A stretch of 64,000 bases of DNA, from assembly GCF_000004195.4 (NCBI RefSeq), contig NC_030677.2, positions 57,480,222 through 57,544,221 on the forward strand, written 5' to 3'. The translations under genes and the position numbers were made by a program. Origin of the DNA: Xenopus tropicalis. Taxonomy: Eukaryota; Chordata; Amphibia; Anura; Pipidae. A model generated the notes under the pieces. It did not search any database. It was given only the letters and a program-made list of their open reading frames with translations, and had not been told where the DNA came from. Of the stretch, positions 1 to 11,800 are shown piece by piece (positions within the stretch are counted from its first letter, which is position 1; each line of letters starts with the position of its first letter).

Positions 1-303
1 ATCATTTTGTCGGCACTGTTATTAAGACAAGCTCTGCCTCATCCCAAATCTTGTTTATATATTAGAAAGGGAGACCAATGGCCATGCCCATGCACAGATT
101 GTGTGTGAAAAGGGAGAATGTGAGAAGTACAGTGACATTTAGGAATACAGAATGGAATGTAAAAGTAACTTGCCTGCCCCTCCTCTGAGGCATAGAGGTT
201 GGGAAGGAAAAAAATGACTGACAGCTAAAATTTCTAAATCAGTTTCATGTTTTCAAAAAGACTTTCATTATCCAGCTTTTTATGTCTAGGTGACAGGCTT
301 TCT

Positions 304-1061
304 TTAAAGGAGAAGGAAAGGCAAAAACTAAGTAAGCTTTATCACAAAGGTCTATGTAAATACAGCCATAAGCACTTTGGGCAGGGGTACAAGGGGAGAT
401 TAGTCGTGGGCGCCTAATCTCCCCGCAATGTCATCCCACCGGTTAGAATGTAAATTACCGGTGCAATGGCATACGTGTCACTGAGATGTCCCACAATCGA
501 CTGAAGTTTCCTCTGAAGACAACTTTGGGCGACTGCAGGACATCGCAGTGATGCATATGTCATCCCACCAGCGATTTACGATGGCATTGTGGGGAGATTA
601 GTCGCCCGCGAAACGAAGATTTGTCGCAGTGCGCTTAATTTCCCTGTGTACCCCTTCCCTTACAGAAATGCTGCACTGAGTCCTCTATCAAAAGAAACAC
701 AGGATTTATTGTCTCGTTTTTGTAAATATGATGTTCCATTTTCTGATTTCCTCTCTCAGAAACATCCTTAATTCCCGGTGCCAGAGTCTGCGCAGTTCTC
801 TCCCCTCTCCTGCTCCCCCCTCCCACCAGAATGCGAAGAACTCCCTCCCTTAGGAATGTGTGATCGCAGCTATAACAGCTAGAGCAGGAAGGAAGCTACT
901 TAAAATGGCAGCTGCTATCTTAAGCAAACCGAGAAAGCTTCTAAAACTGTTCACTCAGGTATAGTAATAGTTCCTGCAGAATAAATATTTTGTTCAAGGT
1001 GGCACTAATGTGGCAAATCTATTTCCAGTAAAATGCAAAAATTACATCTCTTCTCCTTTAA
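304..1061. mobile_element. T2/Kolobok-like MITE carrying a nested MITE
   Basis: The element opens with TTAAAGGAGAAGG and closes with the inverted CTTCTCCTTTAA. TTAA ends plus the TTAAAGGRR motif define the Xenopus T2 family. An inverted related copy at 57262-57620 lacks the internal insertion at 379-659. No transposase is encoded. Confidence 0.8.
379..659. mobile_element. Harbinger-like MITE inserted in the T2 MITE
   Basis: A 281-bp insert has GGGCAGGGGTACA and TGTGTACCCCTTCCC termini and is flanked by TTT/TTA. It belongs to the GGGGAGATTAGTCGCCCGCG family found elsewhere in the window. It has an internal palindromic organisation around the CATCCCACCGG motifs. Confidence 0.72.
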
Positions 1062-3978
1062 GACAGCAGGAGTCATTGCATTTATTTCTCATTATGCATT
1101 TATTGCCATGACTGAATATAGTGTGATATTAAAATTTAAAGTGTGATGTATACAGGTATTGGATCTATTAAGCAGAATGCTGGGCAGCTGGATATTCCTA
1201 CTTTATAGTCGAGTACTGGGACTTTAGGTTTCTAAAAAAAACATTTAAAACCATAAAATAATTTGCTTGTTTTGCCATCGGAAAAAGTTCATGTTAGCTT
1301 AGTTAACAATAAGTACCAGGCAAAGATTTATTATCTGTAATGCTTGGGACCTGGAATTTTCTGGATGAGGAATTTTGCCCTAATAGGATTGTTTTGCCTC
1401 AAATATAGACTCATGTACCTTAGTTACCATCAAGTACAAAGTTGTCAGATTTGAACTCTAGTCTCCGTATTTCTTGGATTGTGCACTAACCAGTTGACCC
1501 ATTGGGGGATTTTTCTGCTGGGTCAGATCAGTTACTCTAAAGTGTATTTTGTATTCCTTTTTTCTGCTCCCTTTCCTCAGCCCACTTAATTTACTCCATG
1601 TGTTAATTGTCTTTCAATTAAGGGTGTATATAAGCCTATTTATGGCAACAGATAGTTGCGTGGTTGTTAAGCTCCCTGGTTGTGACCTCCCACTTTTGCA
1701 TTCTCGGTACCTGTGCCTGAATCCCTGATTGGTTCCTTGTTCCTGATTCCCTTCCTGGTACCTTATTTCCAGCCCTGTTCCCATGTACCCCTCCTAGCCC
1801 TGTTCCTATTGATCGCCCAGTTTCGACTTTTGACTTTTGACTTACCCTGCCAATTGCCAGTTTCACCGACCTGTATATTTATTCTTATGCAGAGCTTTTT
1901 TGGATAACTGATTTCCACATGGGGGATAACTGTAATGTCCTACTAAAAAATGAATTTGTGGTTTAACCAGGACTACAATGCTGATGTCTTTCAGAGCTCA
2001 CTGGAAAACAGAGTTCCTGATAATTGATTACATACCTCAATGTATGTAAAGTAATGCTCCTTTAATCAATATATTTTAGTCTTACTGTGCCTTTAAAGTA
2101 CCATACAAAATAGACTGGAAGCCTCAAATGATGCTCAAAAATTAATTTAGAGTTCAAAAACCATAAATTAAATCATTGTGGGCTATGAATAATATACAGG
2201 ACCTAACAGTGATGTTTAATCATTTCAAGTCAAGTAAGTGTTTCTAACAATTACACAAGAAGTCTTAGATGCAGCATGGAATTGATTGCAGCATATGATA
2301 TACTAGCAATTTGTCATTCTCATAATGTCCAGGGTAATGAAATGAATTCACTGTCTGGTTTTCTCCAGCCTCTTGTGCCAAAGAACACTGTGTTATACGC
2401 ACAGATGGAGCATGCATGGTTCTGGAGAACAGCCTGGTTGAAATGGCAAACAAGGCTCACAGAATACCAATGAATCCCTAAAAGTCAGACCAGTTCAGAC
2501 AAACGGCAGCTCATGACAAATCAAAATGACAGTATAAAATAAAATATATCCCTTATATTTGGTCCCTTGGGAAGACTTTGCATATATTGCAACTACAATC
2601 AATGATCAACAATTAACAGTGGCCATAAACTACAGATCAGCAATAATAAATTAATGGCTGCTGACTGCAATTGTCCGTACCCTCTCCATTTCTACAGAGT
2701 GCCTAAGGGAAGTAAAACATGCACTGACAAAACTGACAAATTGTCAGTGGCAGAAAACTGTTGACATTAACAGTACTCCAAGAATGGATAAATATAAAAA
2801 AGACCCTGCATTAATTAAAACTGAGCATACCACAACTATTATTATTGCATATTGGTTAATTGCACAGATTGTAAGAGTTAAGACAATTTTAGATTTAAGA
2901 ACTTTGTCCACGCTGGACCAAATCGTTGGATATACAAGCATGGGATCTGTTATGAAGAAACCCATAATGCAGAAAGCTCTGAATTATGGGAAGTCCATCT
3001 CCCATAGACTGCATTTTATTAAAATAATTAAAATCTTTAAAAGTGATTTCCTTTTTCTCTGTAATAATAAAACAGTACCTTGTATTTGATCCAAACTAAG
3101 ATATAGGGTATATTCTGGAGTTTAGTAGCCATGACAAGTAGCTGCTACTAAGTAGCTCTGTGTGTCTTCGCCCTAACAGGTCCCATACCTGTATAATAAA
3201 TCGGACCCTTTGATAAAGCAGAAATGTTTTTGGCAGAATAAGGATAAAGATGTTGATTAGATGGAAGCATCTAGATACCTATGGAGCATATAAGTCTATT
3301 AAGTTCCAAAAAGAACCAAATCTTCTAAATACAGTTTATCCTATAATCACCCTTAAATTGCACCCTAACTGGCTTTCATGACGGGCTCCCATGCACCGCT
3401 TTTGGTCACCCCAGTGGGGCAGCCCCACAGCTTTGGAACGACTGCTCTAGCTGTGGAGATTTATAGCTTACCAACAGCTGGAGAACCCCAATTAAATGAT
3501 CAAAGTATGAATCTTTAATCTGGAACAACATCTGCCGTTTGTTATATTTTACACTACTATAAAAAAAAGAAGAAAATACTTTTTAACTCACATAACCCTA
3601 TTTTCAAGTATGTAATGAAGGTGATAATCATTTTGTTTGTGAAATATAATTAGTGCACCTGTTAGGGGTTTTTTCTTGTACATATAATTTTTATATGGAG
3701 AACACAGTGATTTGCTCAACAAGCATAGTTGCTATTATTTACACATATATCAAAATTATAGGTATAATTATCATCAGTTCATAAAAGTTTAGAAATCTAT
3801 ATGAAATATAACGGCGTTATACTTGAAATTCTAAACCAGCTTTTATTAAAGGTTATAGTCTACTTTCACATTTACTTTTAGCATGTTATAGCTCAGCCTT
3901 TTCTGAGCAACTAATGTTAATCTTCTTTCTGACTTCTAAACCATTGCTTGGTTGTTAGGGTAATTAAGCCAAGGCTAA

Positions 3979-4330
3979 GGGGCACATTTACAAAAGCACG
4001 AATGCACGAGCGTTCATGCGAACGCTCCGAGAGTATTTTCGGCGATTTTTTCAGGCGTCCGCACGACTTTTTCATACGGCGCATGACTTTTTCGTACGCC
4101 GCACGACTTTTTCGGACGTTTGCACAAAAAAATCGGAAAGGTTTTACCGCTGTTTACAATTGTTCGGTACGAAAATTTCGGGACTTTCGGATCGCCAATA
4201 CGATATTATCGTGACTAATAAGATTTTTTCGTAAGCATTTTCGTGATATTTGCGATCTTACGAAATTTTCGTTTCCAATACGATTTATTCCCATTCGTGA
4301 TTCGGATTCGTGGATTAGTAAATGTGCCCC
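3979..4330. mobile_element. Harbinger-like MITE, copy 1 (TSD TAA)
   Basis: Termini GGGGCACATTTAC and GTAAATGTGCCCC are perfect inverted repeats flanked by TAA on both sides. The interior is rich in TTTTTCG/CGAC-type motifs and has no coding capacity. The 3-bp TWA duplication suggests PIF/Harbinger mobilisation (inference). Confidence 0.75.
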
Positions 4331-4406
4331 TAAGAGTTGCATTACAAAAATTTGAAATATTAAAAAAACACAATATAATCATTAAGTCAAAGTGCAAGTA
4401 GTCTTA

Positions 4407-4996
4407 GGGGCTGATTTACTAAGACACGAATTCGAATCCGAATTGGAAAAATTCCGATTGGAAAACGAACATTTTGCGACTTTTTCAAATTTTTCACGAT
4501 TTTTTCGGCGCCTTTACGACTTTTTGGAAATTGTCGCGACTTTTTTGTTACCAATACGATTTTCGCGAAAAAACGCGAGTTTTTTGTAGCCATTACGATT
4601 CGCTCGTATCTTGTCGCGACTTTTTCGTATTGAGCGCTCGTAAGCGGCGGGCGAAACTTTCAGACTTAGCATGATTTTGGAAGCCTCCCATAGGACTCAA
4701 TGGCACCCTGCAGCTCCAACCTGGCCCAAGAAAAGTCACCATACTGAAGCTTGAATGAATCCGAACGCTACGAAAAAATCGCAACATTTTGCACAACTTT
4801 CGGAATGGCTACGAAAAAGGCACGACTTTTCGCGCAAGTTTTAACGCTACGAAAAAATTGCCAGATTTTGCGCAACATTCGGAATGGCAACGAAAAAGTC
4901 GTGATAATTCTCCGAAAAAATCGCCAAATACCGATCATTATGAAAAAAACTCAATCGGACGCATTCGCCCGGTTCGTGAGTAAGTAAATGAGCCCC
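4407..4996. mobile_element. Harbinger-like MITE, copy 2 (TSD TTA)
   Basis: Termini GGGGCTGATTTACT and AGTAAATGAGCCCC are flanked by TTA on both sides. At 590 bp it is longer than copies 1 and 3. Its left part (ATTCCGATTGGAAAACGAAC) matches the element truncated at the end of the window. Confidence 0.75.
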
Positions 4997-5275
4997 TTAG
5001 AATATGGCTGCAAAACCTGAAACAAATATGATATAGCCTGGCTCCCTTTTAAAGAATATACTGGACTCACCACATGGATCATTGGGTCCAGGTGCACATG
5101 CTCTAGACCTTCAGCGAAAGGGGAAATCCTTGATTTGGAAAAAAATAGGCTGGCACAAACCAGACCCCAGTAAAAATGCTTCTTAAAAAATAACTTAGTA
5201 CAAATCTTTTACATCTTGTACATATTGAAAAAAGCCTATGTGCTACACAGAGGCACTTAGTCATAGGGGCATATT

Positions 5276-5556
5276 TACTAATCCACGAACGCTCTGAGCG
5301 TATTTTCACAGAATTTTTTGTCGCCCGCGTGACTTTTTCGTTTGCTTGTGTGAAAAAATCAGAAAGGTTTTCTCGCTGTTTACAATCGTTCGGTACGAAA
5401 ATTTCGTGACTTTCGGATCGCCAATACAATATTTTTGTGACTAATACGTTTTTTTCGCAAGCATTTTCGTGATATTTGCGATCTTCAGAAATTATCGTAT
5501 CCAATCCGAATTTTTCCCATTCGGGATTCGAACTCGTGTTTTAATGAATCGGCCCC
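5276..5556. mobile_element. Harbinger-like MITE, copy 3
   Basis: Termini GGGGCATATTTACTAAT and ATGAATCGGCCCC are related to copies 1 and 2. Much of the interior (CGGTACGAAAATTTCG..GACTTTCGGATCGCCAATAC region) matches copy 1. The flanks ATA and TAT do not form a clean duplication. Confidence 0.68.
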
Positions 5557-5766
5557 TATAGTCTGTATATTTTTTGAATAAAGTCCGCTTTGTGCCAGCC
5601 TATTTTAGGATGAATTTAGAATATGGCTATCAACATCAAATTACAAGTACATTTTTGTGTTAATGTTTGAATGTGTATCACACAAAAACATTTATGTAAT
5701 AAACTCTCTCTAGTGGATTAAGGCACATATCAACATGGGGAAGAAAATATTAAAACGGTGGCATAC

Positions 5767-5841
5767 CCATCAACAAACTCAGCAGTCTCTGGACCTTAGA
5801 ACTCACCCCCACAACCCTGTACAATCCTTGGTCATTAATAC
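5767..5841 (-). CDS. arhgap10: arhgap10 coding exon 14 (residues 409-433, arginine finger)
   Basis: The 75-nt exon is phase 1 at both ends. The acceptor is TCTCTCTTCTAG and the donor is ATGG|GTATGC. It encodes [20 protein letters not shown] then SLLM. The arginine of GLYRVVG (residue 417) is the catalytic arginine finger of RhoGAP domains. It is the last exon found in the window; its phase predicts that the next exon completes a G-starting codon. Confidence 0.94.
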
Positions 5842-8800
5842 CTAGAAGAGAGAATAAAATGTGTTATTTCACAATATATAATGAAAATCTAAAATGTAAT
5901 TGCATAAAAGAGTATAATTGAAACACTACCTATATAGATCACAATAATACTATTTTTATAGGTCAAATGTAGGTGCTATCCTTATGGTGGCATACAGCTT
6001 TTAATATGTTATAGGCAGTAGCATTTTAATCTTCAATTAGTCTTATTTTTGTATGTTTTTTGGATTATTTACATTTTGTTCTATAGCTTTCAGGCATTGG
6101 ATAACTAATTGCTAGGACTTAATTGCCTTAGCAAATGAAGTGGAGCAAGCCAGAATGTTAGATGTCTAGAAAGACAGACCCCTAGCAACAACTCATTTCT
6201 TATGCTCCCTTCTCCTTTTAGACTGTAAGCGCTATTGAGCAGGGCGCATCTGTACAAGTGCAAATATCTTCAGAAAAAGGAGTTTTTAGTTACAAAGTAT
6301 GATTATTAAATTGTCAAGCCACCATTCCAGGGTAAGGTAAACCTAACATTATGGGTGAGGATTATGTCTGCGAGAGCATCGTTTTAGTTTTGGCAATCTC
6401 TCTCCTGTAAAAGCTAATGGTGGGGAAGGATCAAGCCTGTGAGACCAGTGACTTGGTCAGGGGACAGTTTTCCCAAGAAATGCTACCATGCAGGCAGGTG
6501 CCAGTCTATGAAAAGTATGAGGTAAATAGGACCACCATATGGGGTTCACCTTAACATGGTATTGTAGTTTGTCAATTTTCTGCTCATAACTTTGTAACTA
6601 AAAAACCCTGCTTTTGGAAATATAAGCTTTTGCCCTGATTACTAGGGAAACAGGGGACCAGGGAACGTTTTTATATCAATCCCCTTCTTTTGTATGCTTG
6701 TAGTTTATTTGAATAGATCAATTGTACTTCCATTGTATTTATATTTTATTTAGCCTTGACTACTCCAACAACCCATTTGTTGTTTCATTAAACTAACTGT
6801 ACTAATTGCATTTCATAAATGTATGTAAATATGAAACATGACAAACTTCTCAGCACAATGCAGACTTTGCACTGGGGTTCCTGCTTTAAAATACATTAGA
6901 TTCCCTAAAAAATAGTTTACTGGTGCATATATTGGCTGTAGCGATGATTGAATATGTCCTTTTTCGATTTGCTGAAAAATTTGTAAAATTCGCGCGCAAC
7001 AATTTTTTGCGAGTTTTTGTTTTACGTGGCAAATTTTTCTGCAGTGAATTTTATCGGCGGTTTTAGAAAAAAATCTGCCAATGGCGAAACGCAGAAATTC
7101 ACTGAGAATCCATTCCTGTCGAATTATTTCACCCATCACTAATAGCCTGCAATCTTGGTATAAGCTAAAGTAGCTTATTTGCTTTCCCTTTGCACCGAGC
7201 CACAGTTTTGACTGCTGAACGAACAGATCAATACACACACATATTTGGTTAAACTGATATTAGTTAGGTTGGTTAATGGGATCTGCCTATATGTTGCCAG
7301 ACTCAGCTCTCTAACAAAATAAACCTAAGACATTACCTGTGCAAAATGTAAACACAGAATTTTAATTATTTATTGGCAAAAACATTACCCCTTGTTTCAA
7401 TTGCACGGATACAATTTTTCACAATAGCAAAGCCGTATTTGTCTAGTCGAGCACCTTAAAAGGATAAAAAAAAAATTAAAAAAAATCGGTACAGTGTTTT
7501 TGTAAACATTACATCTGTTTATACGCTCTTAAATGACTTCTCATCTATATTGATACTACTGTAGAAGAAGCAAGGGGAAAACTAAGTAAGCTTTATCAGA
7601 AAGGTCTATGTAAATATAGCCATAAGCACATAGGGGCAGATTTATCAAAGTCCAAATTACTGATAATTAAAAGTACGTTTGTCAAAAAATCTGAGTAAAT
7701 ACGATCATTTCAGATGTGCGGTAATTGCGCGAAAATTCATGCGAAAATGTTGCTCCCAGTGGCCTCAAAGCAGGTGCTTATTTTTGAATTCCTCACTTGG
7801 AGGCAAGTTTTGGTTGCATAAAGTGCAATGCCAAACAGAGCCTTCTGTAGGCTGCCAGTCCACATAGGGACTATTAAGTAGCCAATTATAGGCTCTTAAT
7901 TGCACCCCCAGGAACCTTTTTCATTCTTGTGTTGCTACCCAACACTTTTTCTATTTAAATGTGGTTCACGGGTATAAAAGGTTGGGGATCCCTGGTTTAT
8001 ATAAACAAATCTGTGGTGTAGCCATGGGGGTGGCCATTCGAAGGAGAAAATGGACAGGTTACTTTGCAGATAACAGTCTACAGAGCTTATCTGTTATCTC
8101 CAATGCAACCTGTGCCTTTTCTCCTTTTTTCCAGCTTGAATGGCTGCCGCATGGCTACACAACAGCTTATTTATATAAAATATAGTAGCCTTTCTGTAGC
8201 AAACACACCTGTTTTACCCGGAAGGGCAGCAGTACATTATATTTTAATTACTTTAAAACACTTTTCATTTTTGGTGTTACTGTTGCTTTAAGCATGTGCA
8301 GCTTGCTCCTCTCTGCCTTCTCCCCCCTCCCCTTCCTGCTGTAATCTGAGACCAGAGTTACCAGCAGCAGCCTGCAGGCAGGTAAGTGATGTCAGACCAT
8401 CAGAATAAATATAGTGTTCTAGTTTGCAATACTGTGGCTAATATATTGGCAATAAACTGCCTTCGTAGCTTTCCTTATCCTTTAAGGCTAATGTGCGACA
8501 AAACAACTTATTCACCCATGATAGATCTTTGTTACCACGGCGGCTAACTGCTCCGAAATGCCTTTCCACCACCAACAATAGGAGTCACTGGTGGAAAGTC
8601 CTATGCATCGCTCTTTTGGACATTAGCCTTAATAAAGTTACAGCCACTCACATACAACTTACTGCAAAATATCTTGTGTTCCAGTGCTATCTCCCCCAAT
8701 TTATGTTACTAGATAACAGCAATGAAGTCCATGACCCAGGAGGACTAAAGAATTTTACCAGTTCTTTAGTGCTGTGGTTAGCAATACCGCATGTCACATT

Positions 8801-11800
8801 AAAAGAATTGCAAAATTGGATGATATGCACTGAAGCAGATACCAAAACTACAAACCCAAAATACCTTCCATTCCAATAAACATACTTATAGGTTTCCAGA
8901 ATACTTGCCTCCTTCAGGCCTTGACACGGATCTGTTCAAACTGAGAAATCTCTATATATAGTTAAAAAAAATAAGGGGAATGGGACAAGAGAAAAATAAT
9001 TTTAATTATGTCTGTTTAAACTGGATGCTCAATATGAGGACAGTGTTGTAGGAACAGGCTTAATACAAGATGTATTACATTTACAATCTGTGATCTTTAT
9101 TAGATCAGAAATCATAAATGGTACATGAGATTGGCTGTTACTTTGACAGCTGTAATTTGTCACACAAAGCTTGAGGTGCAGAATAAGTAAGCATCACAGT
9201 TTATCTCAATATTTAAGCAATGTTTAAACCATATTACTGCACAGCAATTAAAAAGTTAGAGCTAAAACTTAACAACCATTTGTCACATTTCAGCTGCCAG
9301 ACAAACATAATGGCTTCACCTACATTTTCTGAATATCCCATTTATCTTTTGTGCTAGAAGTGCACATTTTGGCTTCTAATTAATAAGTGAGCCATGTTTG
9401 CAGGAGGAAGCTGATTTTGGCTCTGCCAAACCTGACTGGAGCTTATTATTCAGCTTATTTTGGCAGGATATCTTTTTTATGCTCCACTACATCGAATACA
9501 TAATATTAAAGAGATAGCAATTGTTGTGCTATACAAATAAAAATATGCAACACAAATACAAAAAGCTTTTCCTTAGACAGTAATGTGGTAATTATAATAA
9601 GAATTACTGTAATTCCAAAAAACAATTACCTACTTATCTGTCTTTTTAAATATAACTGAGATCCTTCAGATCATGTTCATTGATTAGATCATTGATTTCA
9701 TACTGCAAACCCCTTTAGTACATAAAAACATAATGCAAATGTGTTGCTTGGCATTAAGGCATGCCTTTTTCTCTGTTCTCCACACACCATCAGCAAAACC
9801 TGGATCTGAGCACCTTGGTGCTCTGCCTATGTTCCATTTAATTATATAAGCAATAGTAAGTTATTCCTCTCATTGTTGCAGTGCTCCACTTGTAGCAGAA
9901 ACCAATACTTTCCAAATACTTTTTTGTGACTATTTGAACACTGAGGTTTGATCATAAATGACTCTTTTGTCTGCCATATTCTAATTTTCCAGAATTACTT
10001 TACTACTTTTTATTTCACACCTAATTAGATTATAACAAAAGCAATTAAATGCAGATGGAACAGGCTTTAAATTGATATCTGGCTCACACTGCACATAATT
10101 AGTAAACAGGGGAAAAATTGGCTGTGTGTGTAAAAGTGAGATTAAAATCTGCTCCATCTGCAGTAGAAATGGTGTAGAATGACATGTAATCCTTACAGAT
10201 TCTTTTCCATCTAGGACTTCCATCCACAGACAGCGATCGTCTTCTGAGAAGGACTGCATAGTTGTTAGAACTCCAGGCCTAGTACAAATCAAATAGAGGA
10301 AATGTTAAAATTAAAAATCGTGTTAGGCCAAAATTTCCAGACAAAAAGCTATTTTTTCTTATTTAAAACATGCCAGTCCTTCAAGCATTTTTCCCAAGCA
10401 ACTGCTAGGGTCCTCATTACTTAGGTGCAATCCAACTCTGCTTTGAAGTTTAATGCCAGCAGAGAAATCAAACCATTAGAATGAAAAATGCACTCCTCTT
10501 TTATAACCTCCACCTCGGTTTTCTGAAAACCATGCCACCCTGAGAAGCATTACCCCACCTAAACAGGTAAACATGGGAGGCATTAAAGGAGAAGGAAAGG
10601 CTAAGTCACTTGGGGGTGCCAAAATGTTAGGCACCCCCAAGTGACTTAGATCGCTTACCTTGTACCCTGGGCTGGTGCTCCTGTTCAGAGAGAACCGCAC
10701 CAGCCCGGGGTACCTGCAGCGCTTCCTTCTTCCTTTTTCTTTTGCTGGCGAAATCCGTGGGCCGGCGCATGCGAATAGGAAGTAGGAAGCGCTCGCTGCT
10801 ACCCCGGGCTGGTGCTGTTCTCTCCGAACAGGGGCACCAGCCCGGGGTACAAGGTAAGCAATCTAAGTCACTTGGGGGTGCCTAACATTTTGGCACCCCC
10901 AAGTGACTTAGCCTTTCCTTCTCCTTTAACTATGTTTTATTCATGCATGATACCCTTTTCTGACAGATTTCAAGTAGTTCAATGTGTTTGGTGGCAACCC
11001 TGCCCACCCAGTTTGCAAACAGAATTGTAGTATTCAAATATTGTTTAGCAACAACTCAACTTTTGAACACAAATACATGCACAGTGTTCAAATAACATTC
11101 AAATACAAGACTAGAATACTGGTTCTTCTGACTTATGTACGCAAAAATATATCTATTTTCTCAATATATGCGAATTACTTCTCTTTTGCATCTTATATAT
11201 CCCTCCTTATATATTTAAATACACTTACAATGTCCCCAGTCTTGCTTTTTATATGTACATTTCTATTTGCCATTCACTACATTAGAACCCCATGAGGCAA
11301 CTTTCTCTGCGGTGATTAAATTGTCCTCTACGAATGAATGCAGACATGTTTGTGTTGATAGCAAAACTCAAGAAAGCAGCAGGCTGAATCTTCCTAAAGG
11401 CAAATACAGGTATAGGACCTTTTATCCAGAATGCTCGGGACCAAGGGTATACCGGATAAGGGGACTTTCCGTAATTTGGATCTCCATACCTTAAGTCTAC
11501 TAAAAAAATCGATAAAACCTTACTAATTAAACCAATTACTTGATTAAAATGGAGTCTATGGGAGACAGGCTTTCCATAGTTCAGAGCTTTCTGGATAACG
11601 GGTTTCCCGGGAAAGGGATCCCATACCTGTATATGTTGTTTCTAAATAACATCAACAGATATAACACTGTTGCAAAATCTGTGAACAGATTCAATTATGT
11701 CAAATTGATCTTGTAATACCCACCTACAGCCAAATGACAAAACTGCATATACAATATGATTTTTAAAGCATATGCACATATGGGATCTATTCTGAGGAAT

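Larger units (their letters stand above)
1..5766 (-). other. arhgap10 intron 14 (3' end outside window)
   Basis: No further exon was found: I looked for the next RhoGAP block (WEVKTITSALK-type) on the minus strand and saw none. The stretch holds a nested T2-like MITE (304-1061), fragments of the TA-flanked MITE (about 1152-1525 and 2937-3125), a short hAT-terminus-like piece near 3375-3460, and three Harbinger-like MITEs (3979-5556). Between 1530 and 2930 I see no recognisable feature. Confidence 0.6.
7455..8908 (-). other. arhgap10 intron 12 (GC-AG), packed with nested repeats
   Basis: The donor at 8908-8903 reads GCAAGT and the acceptor reads CCTTTTAAG. The interior is a stack of repeats. 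It holds a T2-like left part (from about 7572), a GGGGCAGATTTATC element starting at 7625, a hAT fragment (about 7745-7998), a T2-type fragment (8010-8292) and a small TIR element (8486-8628). Confidence 0.6.

Noticed and set aside
5050..5125. Possible extra minus-strand exon between an acceptor-like CTAG and GTGAGT near 5060
   Set aside because: The about 32-nt segment does not encode the expected RhoGAP sequence and does not continue the phase with a plausible residue string.
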